Origin: Bimuria novae-zelandiae CBS 107.79 | Taxonomy: Eukaryota > Ascomycota > Dothideomycetes > Pleosporales > Didymosphaeriaceae | Reading direction: 5' to 3' | Length of the DNA stretch: 64,000 nt | NCBI GenBank assembly: GCA_010015655.1 | Contig: ML976667.1 | Span: 871,941-935,940 of the forward strand | Part shown: piece by piece, positions 22,696 to 35,379 of the stretch | How positions within the stretch are numbered: the first letter of the stretch is position 1 | Layout of the letters: every line of letters starts with the position of its first letter | Notes under the pieces: model-generated | Database searches by the model: none | What the model was told of the DNA's origin: nothing | What the model saw: the letters and a program-made list of their open reading frames with translations, nothing else | Translations under genes and position numbers: made by a program

Positions 22696-23883
22696 CTTGG
22701 TCGCGGCAGCTTTGCTGGTGTTGAAGTGTTGTGTTTGAGGTGGATGAAAGAGAAAGACCATCCAAACTAAAGCTGCGATGATTCAACAAGAGCTTTCGAT
22801 GGCCCCAGGAAGCTAAGCAGGGTTCAGCATGTGTATAGGTAATTGGCTGGGAGCACAGATGTGAATTTCTGGCCCAGCGCAAGCTTCCCGCGCAGTGAAT
22901 CGCCGCCCGGCCGCGACGGCACTCCTCTAACCTCCATCATTGTCTCGTAAAGGAAATGTGCCATTGGAGAAATATATCAGTTGGCTATCAATATCTCACT
23001 ATCCTCGGCAGTGTCGGAAAACCGCTACCGGTTGCTGGGATCAAGGGTGATGGAGCTTCCGAGACCAGTGGTACCGAAACATCCACCCTCATACTATTCT
23101 GTCCTGATAATGTGCATAACCGTTGGAGAGCCGTGAGCCATCTTGGCAATATGTCCTGATGATCGCGGGCTGCTACTATAGTGTACCGCACCCAAGGTTA
23201 GTTGTTGATCGGCATGTCGGAGGCTGAAACTACGAGACAATGACGCTTATACTGTACACAACGTTTTAATATTACACCGCATTGATCTACGAAAACACTC
23301 GCATGTGCGGTTTGAAAAATGAACCTCAGTGATGATCTCCTCGGAATTGGGTGTGGATTGTTGCAAGTCATTGCGTTAGGTTAATAAGAGCATGTGTACA
23401 GTAGGTACTCACATTGCGTTCGAAGACTTGTACCGCACCAGCAAGGACCAGGGTTGCGTTGTTATATCGCCAATCTGGACTTGCGCATGTCAGCGGGACT
23501 TTCCCCACGGGAGACGGCTCGAGCCGCGCTAAACTTTGTTTTGACAGTCAACATATCACCAACCATGGGTCTGCGGCAAAGCTCTCCGATCAATCGGAAA
23601 TTTTTCCCGCCCGGTTTCGGACACGGATCAAAGGTTTGCATGGCCATACGATGGTCCGGGGCAAAGTCTATTTCCGGAAGGTGCGGGATTTGACAAAACC
23701 TTGGGAATTCAAGTCGCGTTTGATTGGTTGGGACTTCTAAAGGGAAAAGGAAGCCGATCGTGTCAGCCACGTCCGCAAGCCAAACACCCGATACACGACA
23801 AGAATAATTCAGTATGAAATTAACAAGGCCTATCATCGCAATGCGTGCAACGCCCGCTGTTACAACAAAACCACAGACAATAT
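22696..23883. other. Intergenic, no gene recognised
   Basis: 1.2 kb of normal composition between two minus-strand genes. It should contain the promoter of the NTF2-like gene and the 3' flank of the monooxygenase. Open frames up to 124 codons at 23394-23836 occur on both strands in overlapping frames and lack family resemblance. Confidence 0.4.
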
Positions 23884-25537
23884 CTAATCCCAGTCACCTG
23901 CTCCCAACTCGATGGGGTTGCCTGCCCTCATATCACCCATAATCTTCTCGATGCTCCAAGGCTCATACTTGTATCCCTTTGGGTAGTTGGGCTCGAAGCT
24001 TGTCTCGTCCTCCATCTTGATTCCCTTCTTCATGCTGGCGACGGCCTTACCGTAGTTCTCATAAGCGTAAGCCTCGGGGTCGTGAGACCACACCCACTTA
24101 GGTAATTTGGGCGCGGCGCGGCGCGGGTCGAGCTTGACCTTGTCCCAGTCGGTGTCCTGGAGCAGCTCGGCGTTGGAGAAACCAAGCTTCTGGGCGCAAG
24201 AATTTCGGATGAACCTGTCATTGCATCAGTTTGAGTCTTGTGAGAAGTACAATCAGTGCTCACCTGAAACGAATGTGTGCGCGGACAGATTGCGGAATAT
24301 TTTCTTTTCCACCAATCTGCAGGCATGATGCTATGGAGATAGCATCTTCAATGGCCTGGGTAGCTCCGTTGCCGGAAGCTGGAAGATACGAGTGTGCGGC
24401 ATCGCCGATCTGGATGACACGGGCGCCTGGTGAGGTCCATGTGGGCTGAGGATTGCGCCACAGTAGCTCGAAGTTGACGATGGTGTTAGGCGGAGTGACC
24501 TTGACGAGGTCCTTGAATATCGGAGCCCATTTGTTCGTCTCCATGCCGGGCATCTCGTCCATGCCCTGTAACACTTCGTCGGCTTCGATAGTGTTGCTCC
24601 AGCTTTCCTTCTCGCTACCGGTTACCTGTACGTGTAAGCACTTCCTCGGAGGTAGCATAGGGCTGGCATACTCACATCGTGGTTCATGATCCAAACCATG
24701 ACATCCTCACGTGTCAAGGTCAATGCATAAGTGGAGGGTCCAAGCCATGTGCGTACAATCGGCTCCCTGTTCGGCATCATTTTGAAGAACTCCTTGACCT
24801 CTGGGTTCTTGTCCAGGTGCTCAATGGGAAACGCTGCACGCCACATGGCTCTGCCAGAAGGCCTAGCGCGAACCTGTCCGCCGACCAACTTCTGGCTCTT
24901 CGAACCCACGCCGTCTGCCGCGATCACAACATCAGCCTCATAACGCTCACCATCCTCGATGATACAGCCAGCCTTTCCGGTCGTCTCATCTTCGAAATAA
25001 TTCACTACCTTGCGGTTGAACTCGACGCTAACGCCATGCTTCTCTACCGCGCTAACGAACATCTTGTAGACCAGAGGGCGCATCTGGAACTCGCCTGGTG
25101 GCGTATCGGGGTCAAGGCCCTGAGCGCGCAACCGATCTGCCACCTTCTTCGGTGTGATGATGACCTCTCCGCTATGCTTGAATGTCTCAATCCAGGCATT
25201 GTGTAGCGAGATCCTGTGGTATTCCTCCTGCAGGTCTGGCCAGTGTTTGAGGAATCGTGTGGCACTAAGACCCATAAAGTACATATCGCCTGGTGCACAA
25301 GTATAAGCACGCTTTTCATCAAGCTAGATGTGTTTGAAAAATCAACGTACCATTGGTATTGATGCTCTCGTTCCTCTCCAAGACCCTGACGTTGTGTCCT
25401 TTTCGGATGCATTCAAGAGCAGCGACCAAGCCAGCAAGGCCGGTACCGATAATCAGGACGTCAATCCCACTTGGTTTGTAAGAACCAAGTGGTTTCGACT
25501 CCATCGCGGAGTTGCGAGAAGTAAGCGCGTGAGGCAT
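23884..25537 (-). CDS. FAD-dependent aromatic monooxygenase, salicylate-hydroxylase-like (group A)
   Basis: It probably hydroxylates an aromatic or polycyclic substrate with NAD(P)H and O2. Four exons, 25537-25351, 25289-24676, 24625-24264 and 24214-23884, are joined by introns of 61, 50, 49 nt (GTACGT, GTGAGT, GTGAGC donors; CAG acceptors). They encode 497 residues. Residues 27-55 form the FAD Rossmann motif (IIGTGLAGLVAALE, G31-x-G33-x2-G36) ending in VLER. Residues about 184-191 carry the DG motif (IAADGVGS), and 337-356 the second FAD motif with GD (IQIGDAAHSYLPASGNGATQ). All are hallmarks of p-hydroxybenzoate/salicylate hydroxylase-type enzymes. No signal peptide is seen. It faces a P450 gene across 1.65 kb. 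Substrate cannot be deduced; both catabolic and secondary-metabolite enzymes share this fold. Confidence 0.9.
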
Positions 25538-27192
25538 GCTAAATGTGATGATGAGCTAAACTGCAAAGTAAAGTTGAGAGTTGATGTGGCAGAATTACGA
25601 GCGCAACCGTGACGCCCTCGCCAAGTACTTTATACAATCGAACCAGACTCTGGCCCGACTAAAGATCTTACGAGCATGCACATGTGGTCGTGAGCGTTCG
25701 CAGTGGGTGCTCCGCCAGGGGCCGACGGACTCCCGAATGCCGACCATTGCTAGCATTCGAGATTAAGACGATTCGCTTCGTAAGAAAATTAATGGCTCTC
25801 TCACGATTGACGTGGCCCTGTTTTGAGTGTGCGCATCTCTTTTCGGAATGGTGTTGCGAACAAAGATAGACGATGACGGCTATGTCTCCATTAGCGTGGC
25901 ACTAAGCGGAAGTGAGTGCATACACGACTGTCGATGACGGCCAAACGTGGAGAGAAGTGTAACCCATGGTTCCCCACGAAGTCCGAAGGCTGGACAAGAT
26001 GCGAGACAGGTATACTAGGTGCGGGTTGTTTAGTGCACAATCAGTTATGTTGGATTTGACTAACAATCTAGCTTAAAAGTGCCACCGAACGAATCACTTT
26101 GCGTGCCTTGGAAATACTGTACTAAGACAGCTTCCGACCAGATCTATAGTTCTAAAGATATTAAATATCACTGCTAAGTTTCTGTTTCCAAACATTCCAA
26201 TGAGGCGAGAGCGGCTACCAACCACGGAAACAAGGAGCTTGCCGATGACGAACCTTGAAGCACTGATCTAGAGTAAGATTGTCGAAGCAGATATCCTTGC
26301 CCCCTGACCGATGGTGTCACATGAAGGTTTCCCGGAAGTAATGATTGGGCGGGAACTTTATACAGGTAGCTGTCGAACCACCCACATGAACCCGGATGTG
26401 TCCATGCCTGGTCCCGTCCTTTCCCCCTTGTTGTGACACTTGTCAAGAACCCCATAGGCTGTCTGGATTTTAGTCAGCGTCACTGAAGAGTGGAAATTCT
26501 GCTATATAGGCTTTCTATATTTCTCAAACTTCGGGCTGCACTTCCCAAGCGCAGAAGAGATATTAAGATCTCGGCTCGTTCATCTTGCAGCTTTCTGCAA
26601 TCGATACAGTCAGCGCTTCGAAATCAGAAGGATGATACTCGAGCAACGGCTCGCTTATCGGGTCCTCTGCACAGCTGAGAATATGTCATGGTCGGTGCCG
26701 TTTAGCACCGATGTTGACGTGAGGTTTGGATGGAACACATGGGCTAGATCGAATTCAGCCCACCTGAAGGGATGGTGCTGATGGCGGCCCATAGCCCCAA
26801 ACCTCGTGCTCGCCATGCCATTGGATTGAGTTGCTATCTTCCTTGTTCGAGGCTGTCGGTGTTCCACTTGCGCAGCCACCGCCCTCTACCCTGTCTATAA
26901 CCATCAGGTACTAGTATCATCCGTCTCCACGGATAGTATGAGGTGTTCAGTCGGGGAGCCGGCCAAGGTAACTGCGACATGCGTCACTCAGCCTGTCACT
27001 TATAGGCCTGGTCCAACAGACTTGGTACAAGAGTTGAGTTTGTGTGAATCCACTTCTTCATAACTCGTCACCGCAATTTATTGGGCAACACGACTACAAG
27101 CCACGCCTAATTCGGCGATATAAGGACGTCTCAACACCACTGAGCGGGAACACCTTCGACAGTCGCTACACATCGTCTCGTCCACGTGAAAG
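25538..27192. promoter_or_regulatory. Divergent intergenic region between the monooxygenase and the P450
   Basis: 1655 bp between the two start codons, unusually long for a divergent pair in this window. No convincing exon was found; frames of 60-93 codons are scattered over both strands. It must carry both promoters. No defined operator was recognised. Confidence 0.45.
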
Positions 27193-28922
27193 ATGCACCC
27201 CTTGACAATTTATGCTGTTGGCTTCGCAGCTGTTGGTTGGATCTTTTACCGGTTCGCTGAAGCTCTCGGCAAACGGAATGCAAAGTACAACCCCCAAGGC
27301 CTCCCGGGACCGGCGTTGATACCCTGGGTTGGACGCATCCATGACCTTCCGATCGATTACATGTGGTTGAAGTTTTACGAGTGGAGTCAGGCTTTTGGAC
27401 CAATCTATCGCACCAAGATGCTAGGAGCAAATTTTGTTATAATCTCAGACGAGGATGTGTGCGATGAGATCCTGACCAAGAAGGCCAAAATCTATTCGGA
27501 CAGGCCGCAGATCAAGTCGCTGTTTGATGCAAAGAGCACGTATGGCTCGATGGAATATCTTCCTCTCATGGGAAGGAACAGTAAGATGTCGTCGTCGACA
27601 CCTTAAATCCTTCACTTCTAACATGTTACCAGAGTACTGGGCTCGTCAGCGGAAGTTTACTCACGCCTACCTGATGGAATCAACCAACAACCGCTACTAC
27701 GGCATCATGGAGCTCGAAGCGAAGCGCTGGATGTATAGGCTCTTGAACGACCCCGATAACTTTGGCTTCTCCCTGGAGGATATGGCGTCGAAGGTTATGT
27801 GCCAGCTCGCCTGGGATGATCCCACCCTTAGCGAGCAGCTCACGCCTAGTGCTTGGGGCCTGTTGAGACAGATGTCTCCCGCTGGACCGATCACGAACGT
27901 TCTGACGCCTCTGTGGGACTGGCTACCCCAACCTATCAACCCATGGAAGATCGCCGAACGCAAACGCCACGACGAGCAGCAAGCATGGTGGATGGACCGA
28001 TTGGTGAACGCTCGGAAGCTACTGGAGAAGGGTAAGCAAAGGACATGCTATACGCGCACCTACCTGGAGACTGCCGAGAAGACTGCTATCTCGGGCGACT
28101 ACGAGGCTTCTTCCGTGATCGGCATGATGGCCCTGGTTGGTATTTTCACCGTCGCTGGTCCACTCTACTACTTCCTGGTGTCAATGGTCCATCACCCTGA
28201 GTGGCAGAAGAAGTGCCAGCAGGAGGTTGATAAGGTCTGCGGACATCGTCCACCTACTCTTGCAGACATGCCGTACCTTCCGGTCCTCCGCGCCTGCATC
28301 AAGGAGACAATGAGATGGAGGCCAAATGTTCCTACTGGTAAGCGCAGCATTACTTTGTCGTGACTGGGCGTTCAGCTGACTGACATTCTCAGGTGTTGCG
28401 CACGAGCTTGAAGAAGACGATTGGCACAAGGGCTACTTCATCCCCAAGGGTACTCGCATCCTACCACTCGACTACGCGTTCCTCCACAACTCTTTGAAGT
28501 ACCCCGACCCATGGAACTTCCGCCCGGAGCGCTGGCTTGAGCCTGGCTGGCCCACGTACGAGCCTGACCTGAGGAAGTTCCCCACCATCATGGGGATGAC
28601 CTCGTTCGGCTGGGGTCAGCGTCAATGCCTTGGACAGTCCATTACTCGGGATGAGACAGTTGTTGCTTGCGGTGCTCTCTTGTGGGCATTTAATCTGAAG
28701 CGAAAGGTTGACCCTGCGACTGGCCAGGAAATCGAGATCGACCCTGACAAGTCTAACTCGCTCCTCATCGTCAAGCCCGACCCATTCCAAATGGTGTTCG
28801 AGCCCAGAAGCAATGAGCGAAAGCGACAGATTGTTGACGAGTGGAAAGCCGCGGAGGCTAAAGATGCGGAGGAGAGAGCTGCATTCTTGAGAGCGGCTGA
28901 GAGTAAGGATGTTCTCTCATGA
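27193..28922 (+). CDS. Cytochrome P450 monooxygenase, ER-anchored
   Basis: Three exons, 27193-27580, 27633-28337 and 28393-28922 (introns 52 and 55 nt: GTAAGA...CCAG and GTAAGC...TCAG), encode 540 residues. The N terminus has a membrane anchor (about residues 3-22, LTIYAVGFAAVGWIFYRF) followed by the proline hinge GLPGPALIPWVG. The K-helix ExxR is E354-T-M-R357 and the PERF region is FRPERW (407-412). The haem loop is FGWGQRQCLGQ with Cys443 as thiolate ligand. At the oxygen-binding I-helix the expected A/G-G-x-D/E-T-T reads V298-G-I-F-T-V, keeping Thr302 but with Phe instead of the acidic residue. The sequence resembles the OrdA-like fungal P450 group (class II, needing P450 reductase). The C-terminal 40 residues are charged and Ala/Glu-rich. 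Substrate unknown. Confidence 0.92.
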
Positions 28923-31900
28923 ACATGCCATCAGTGTTTTTCGACGTTGATTTTCCGGGCTCCATCCTATAAACGACTGTTGTAGATATTTCTTTCTGGC
29001 TTGACCTAGACAGCCTTGTTAATACGCGTTTCAATCAACCAATCAATCTAATCTACCCGGACGAGCTTGCAATGCTGGATCCCGCGCACACGCCACGTTT
29101 AAATCCGCAACTTTCGGCAAGGTGTTCTCAATGCTTGTTACGACATGGCGGCACCGTCGATGCATTGAGCCTGTCGGTCGATGCCGCGACGAATAAATCG
29201 GCTCTTCACAGCTATCTCACGTGCGTAGCACGCTGGAGGCCGTACCAAACGTTAGATGCAGCCTTCGCTGTACCGTGGATGGATATGCATGATAAATCTT
29301 CCGATGCAACAGGCGCCGGGCGGTGATGAGATGGTTTCGTTGGTCAGAGGGGAGGAGCCAAAATTCAGTGGACGCTAGCCTCTTCTAGCACCTGCAACTT
29401 CGAAGGTCATCCACGAGTGTCACGCATGCCTGTGCATACACGGTCCATCATTCGACCCCAAACACAGTTGAGAACTTATTCGCAGCCTCTATTTTCGAGT
29501 GAAACTATACGGCTTGACCGTAAGCCAGCGCCAGTAGAGCCTCTGCTGAGCTGCAAGCCTTCGGAGGCCTCATCACCTCATCGGAATGCCCTTTTCTACA
29601 GCTGAACAGCGCTCATTTCACCGCCTGTCTGACCTGAATGAATCACGCGACTATCTCGCGTAAGGGGGAATAGTTTTCATGATCTGTCACTGATGGTTAC
29701 CATAGATAGGTAGCACACAAAACCACAGCGACAAGGTAAAATGCGTCCATCCGTAGATGCTCTCGATCTCCGACGCCGAGGGCAGGCGTAGTATTCCAGC
29801 GACATCGGGGAGACAGAAATATGCATTGAAATCTCTTCCCCGCACGCGCACCCACGTAGCGACGGGGTTGTCTTTGCTTGCGTGTTGATTTTTCTTTGTT
29901 GCTTTTTCGTTCGTTCTCGCAGATATCGCACAAGCATTTTCTATGCGCAATGGCGTCACCTACCACAAACACCTCGTTTGAATAAAAGACGCTGGCGCTA
30001 CTTGTATACGGATTGTGGACGCACGACATTGTAGAGGTATGAAGTGTGCGGCCGGCACCGAGACGATCACTTCCGCTAGCGGATTTTTCCGACGGTTGAC
30101 TGGATGTAGTATTGCCACCATGACTTGAGTCTGCTATGGCAAGTGACATTGGCTGTTATTCGAAGAAGGTGGTCTGGCTTTTCAAGTCGATCATGGTGGT
30201 GAGATCGGTGCCAAATGGAAAGTATGAACCAATTCAGGACCAAAAAACTTTGGGACATCGTCCACGTGAGCACGTAGGCACCTGGGCAGCGCATCGGAGA
30301 GATGCTCTAAACCCTACATAAGCTCTTTGATTTGAACGATCTTGTCGTTACAGGACACAGAGTAGGATCTTTGAGCTGTGCGTCATAGTGGTGGCCACGA
30401 TACAGTGTTAGTGGTTCCGCATAGTGTAGAATCAGCCATGGAAAATCGGGCAAGTGAGTAAGCCTGTCTGATCGGTGGATGCCATACAACCTTCTCCAGA
30501 TGTACGGTTTAGAGCTTGGCTCAGCAGCGTTGCCCAACGGAACTGAGATGGAGGATGAGGTGCCCTTGCACTGGTAGACGGGATTTGCGCCCAATACGAC
30601 GGTGACGCTTTAAACGCATTCGACGAGCAAGCATTCGACCACGAAACACTCTCAGAGCATCTTTACCCGGCTGACAAGTGGCATGCTCGTTCAAAAGAGG
30701 TGAGTGTTCCCATTAGGGTGGGGATAAACGTGGGTGGTCAGGCGTAATCGGAGCGTCGCCAAATCGCATCGAGTAATAGAGCGGTGCGTCAAATCTTAGT
30801 TATTAGAATACTAGCTTCTCATCAACATGCCGTTTAAGAGACCTGTGAGCAATCTCGGCGGGTGCATAGAGAGGTATGGCGTCATCAAAGCCGATGCCCT
30901 CGTGCAATGGTACTAAATGCCTTATGATGGAATTAGCTCGATGCGAACAATGGTTCCACGGGGGATCTAGTAGTCGAGGGTCCTTGGGATCGTGTAAATT
31001 AACGGGGCTGATTTAGTGGGCCCAGCGAAGTAGGTAAAGGGCGCTGATGTGGAGAACCCCATGCCACCGACGGAATAAAGAATCAAAATATCTAGGTAGC
31101 TTTGCTATGAGTTATCGCAAACTATTGGAACACGTAAAGGGGGTTATACGAAACTACAAAGCATCTCGTGGCCGAAAGATCGGTGGCCACGAGGCCCATT
31201 CTGGCGTACACGCTGTCCAAGGCGCCCGCAAGTAACCGCTCAGCTTCGCGTATAAAGGAGCGAATCCGCAGATGAGCAATTCTATGCACTCTTCTGCATG
31301 GAGTGAGAATATTAGTTCCCGAATACCGTGGCCTAAGGAAGCGACCTCTGGTATGGTAGCGATGCTGGCGAAATGAGCCTAACACGTTGAGGCCTTTCAT
31401 TGGGTGAAGTGCCTATTCCAGACTCGCCAGGGGAAACGGGAATAGACCTCAAATGTGTGAGCCCTAGCAATGTCGTGTTCTTGTGTGGTTCGCCGTAAGA
31501 GCGCAATGCCTGCGATGCTCGAACGGGTCACGTGGCATGCGGAACGCACTTGCCGTAGCGCAAGTAACCCGCCAAGTCAGCTGGACCGCGCAAAGAAGAC
31601 CTGGGTCGCAGAAGACCCCTCGCGAACCAACTAATGTTTGAAAGAGGAGTAGAATCCTATCTATGGTACTGGTGATGAGGGGGACGGAAGTCGGTGGGGG
31701 TGGCCCAACAGTTCGCGCCGTCATCCTCGTTAGAAAACCATTGGAATGAAGTCGACGACACATTTGCGATGCATCCACCGGGCAACCGACCAAGCAACCA
31801 ACGTTCGACCGATTCTGTGTGGTAGATATTGACGAGTGATGACGAGCCAGTTCGCTGGCATAGCCGGGTCTCGACCAAGCGAATGCAAGGCGTACGAACA

Positions 31901-32831
31901 CGCTGTCGCGGCACAGGAAGTACAGATCGCTTCCTTGGGAATGGCTCGAGACATCATTGTCCTCGATCGCAGCATATGACGTAGAAAATTTGATGGCTGC
32001 GAAGGTCTCGCGCTCCGGGCAGCTGATGATGGAGTGACAAGAGCCGTGATGCAGTGCATGTGCGCTGCAGCGAGACTTCCGTGCACGTGGAGGGCTGATC
32101 AGCGCGGCTCAGGCGCGGACGCCAGCTCGTTCCCGCTGCCGTCCTCAACGTCCGGCGAGGGTCACCCCAGGAGGCTTTGGCCCACTGCTGTTCTGCTGTC
32201 GAGGGGCTTTCGTAGGGCGAAGGTGGATCAAGCCCTAAACTGGCCGTCGAAGAGGTCCTGCTCCAACGTTCATCAAGGCTGCATGCAATTCAATATGGAG
32301 GGGCGGGAACTCGTGGTGATTCGCTATCGAACCGCTGTGCTGCAGAGGATCATGATCGGATACGCTTGGATGTCCCGATCGGGATCTAGTGCTGAATCGT
32401 GATGAATCCCCATTTGACGGTGAGCGTCCCAGCGAGAGTCCAGCGTGCGCAGGTCTCACACACTCTCGAACATTTGAAGGCGGCCGTGTCGGTGTTGGGC
32501 GAATCTGATCTCTTCCAGTACCTGACTGCGGCAAAGCCTTTGCATCCCCCGCCTTTGCTGCGCCTTCGAGGACTTTCGATCCTTCGTTGAATCCCTGCGC
32601 CTGTCTAGGTGTATCCTTGATCCGCCTCGTGAACGTGCTTTGCAGCACACTCCACCAGAAAGCACCTGGGCAGATCTGCGACGGCGGCCTAGACCCGGAA
32701 AATCACTCTACTTATACATTGAGCACCTCCGCATGCTGGCTCGACTCTCAAGCACAGCTGCATTTGCTATATCGTGTTGTCCAACACACTGACTATTTGT
32801 TTTTAACGTCGTTGTGTTCGTGTTCATCGCA
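28923..32831. other. 3.9-kb gene-poor region, nothing supported
   Basis: Normal GC content without RIP signature. Open frames reach only about 150 codons (29697-30149 minus) and show no domain, no consistent splice partners and heavy frame overlap. The last few hundred bases should contain the promoter of the gene starting at 32832. Confidence 0.4.
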
Positions 32832-34214
32832 ATGGCGCAAACCAGCGATTCCAGCCGGAGTCACTCCACATGGCAATCCGGCTCGACTGCCTCCAGCCAA
32901 CGCTCTACAGACACCGCACCCACCGAATACAGTACCCGACCCGCCGTGCCGCGTATTGGGACATGTCTCGGTCGCGTAGAGGGGCACAATAGCGATTACT
33001 TTTCGGCCCAGGGTGCGGTTGACGGTCGCACATCGGTCGACACGTACGCCTCGACATCCGAAGAGGATCTTGCGGACGATCTCGACGATGTTCCCGAATT
33101 TCACGTTCCACAATACATACACGAAACACTTCTCGTCGATGCGATCCCTACAACTCCTCGCGACTTCGCAGACCTCTTCCCAACGTCGAAGCGCATATCG
33201 ATCCGTCATGACGACTCCACAATTGATGGGAATATGAACTTGCGCGTGGATGCGCAAGTGGAGGAATACGACCGGAAGAAGCAAAATTACACTTTGTTTC
33301 ATCTACGCATGCACGACCTACGGACGCGTGAATTTTCTCTTCGCCGTTACTGTAGAGATTCTGGTCGAGAGGTCTGCCATTCTATCCGGAAATATCAAAA
33401 GCCGCCACCTGAGAAGCGTCCCGTGCTGCAACGTGCAAGCACCGCTCTGGCGAGTCTACGCCACAAGCCGGACTCGCGCCCCTCCACTGCAGCAGGCCTC
33501 AAGCGTTCCGACTCCGGCTACGAATCAGTGCATGACGTGGGTGCGGAAGAGGATCTCGATGCGCCACGACCCCAATCCGCAGGCTACGCCAAGGGCCGCG
33601 CGCTGCTGCCTACCAACACCCTCAAGCTTGAATTTTCCAACTACGCGCACATTGATGTGAAGCGCAGAGGTGCGAAGGGTAGCAAACGATACGCCTTCGA
33701 ATATTGGGGCCATGACTATTCTTGGAAACGCATCGTGAAACATGAAAACGGCCATGAAAACGTTTCTTACTACCTTGTCCGTTCAGATCACGAATCTGAA
33801 CCCATGGCCCACATCAGCCCTGTCCGGTTGACGGATGATCGGGCACGCGAAGAAGTAGCAAGAGGAGGCTGGATTCCTCCCTGCTACATGCGCATAACCG
33901 ACGACGAGATTCTCAGGTCCAACGGTGACATTTCTGAGTAAGTATTGAGACGGCAGGTTCTCATCGATTTTCTACTAACGTTGGTCAGTGTCGTGGTTGC
34001 AACTGGGCTCATGGCGCTCGTTGACGACTGTATCAAGCGACGATTCCATACGAAGCAGTCTACTCAACTGCACATACCACTTCTTCGGAACAAACTGCAC
34101 CTAGATTACATTGGTCCAAAGCGTCTGATTGATGAGATGTTCAATCGTACGAATCGCAGCGGCCCGCCAAGTAGACAAGCCTCTGCGTTACGTCGACCCG
34201 CCACGCAGCCTTAG
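32832..34214 (+). CDS. Unknown protein with disordered N-terminal part and C-terminal membrane segment
   Basis: Two exons, 32832-33937 and 33989-34214, intron 51 nt (GTAAGT...CTAAC...TCAG), 443 residues. The start is the first ATG (MAQTSDSS). Residues 1-95 are Ser/Thr/Asp-rich and probably unstructured. About 95-180 and 255-355 are compact, with many aromatic and charged residues (VEEYDRKKQNYTLFHLRMHD, KRYAFEYWGHDYSWKRIVKH). A Pro/Ser-rich insert, about 190-250, separates them. The intron falls just before a single hydrophobic segment, VVVATGLMALVDDCIKRRF (about 370-388), leaving a basic tail of about 55 residues. This suggests a membrane-anchored cytosolic protein. I recognise the type as one of the uncharacterised proteins common in filamentous ascomycetes but no named domain. 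Confidence 0.75.
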
Positions 34215-35379
34215 TACATCCATTCGAGCATTAGATTGTACCTCTGTAAATCCGTTCCGGCGGCTCGGGTCCACAATAACGGCAGCGCGTGTTGATTCTC
34301 CTACATAATTTTAAATGGTCCGGCAACCTGCACGTTCTGCTGAATTTCACGAAGTAGTCTTTTTTCGGGTTGGGCCCACATGCATAGGAGCCTGGCGTCT
34401 AATATCTAGCGTTTGGGCGTGCATAGCGGTCACAGTGGATTTGTTTGCTGTGTTTGCCGCTCTTACTGGGCGATAATGATCTTGGGGCTACTGGGCAGCA
34501 TCGCGACAAGGCACGAGCAACTTTCACATTCCTGGAGTACGAATCTTCTCCAGTTTACACGGGTTGGTGACTGTCCACGCGACAATGCAATCACTGTACA
34601 CTTGATTTCTCTGCATAGTAAAGCGTCATGACGTATCGCTGATGAGCCCAACGATTATGTGCAAATCGACTCATTCTAGCCGAGCTGCGGGTTACTACAA
34701 ATCCGGTGTTGCTGGGGCGAGCTTTCATGCAAGTATCAGATGCCTGGCCTCACATCACTTCGTATGACGGCTAAGTAGGTACCCGGTACCCGCAGCCGTG
34801 ATGACTAACCTGGCTACCTAGTTCCCATCACACAATCAGTCCGCTAACACCAATGTATTTTCACTATGGTGACTATCTCCCATTCATCAGGCTCAACAAA
34901 TCGCTTAAGGCTCGCTCCCCGGACCCTAGACACGACTGACGACTAGCGTGTAGCCGTACCTGGACATATGCGAAGCATAACTTCCGCGCCAACTCATCAT
35001 ACATACATTGTCGGCTGCATGCAGATCATAACAGACGCGGCGAGCCGCGAGGGTGGTGCACTTCATCCCTCAATCAGATTCCTCTACATATCTACCGCTC
35101 GGCCCGTGTGTGGCCAGCCGGGTGCCAGAAAGCTTCCCGGGGGAGTAACGGGGCCTCTGGGCTACTACCTGAATCCCGAGTTTTCCAGGTGGCCATCCGG
35201 TAAGTTGCATTGGAGCCTATGGACACGCATCTGTCGCTCTGCTTCGATCTGTACATAAGTTCTGCAGACTCCTTCACAAGGCTCCCAAGGTTTCCAGATT
35301 TTTAAACATCGATCAGTGCCGCAACCTTGAAACTATCTTCGCCATCTTATTATCTCTTCACTTTCGCACAACTGCTGTT
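34215..35379. other. Intergenic, no gene recognised
   Basis: 1.17 kb without frames over 96 codons. It should contain the 3' flank of the upstream gene and the promoter of the small gene at 35380. Confidence 0.4.

Noticed and set aside
22400..22882. 160-codon minus-strand frame overlapping the NTF2-like gene
   Set aside because: Shifted frame over the promoter and first half of the real gene.
25538..27192. A third biosynthetic gene between the monooxygenase and the P450
   Set aside because: No run of splice-compatible exons or known motif could be found in 1.65 kb on either strand.
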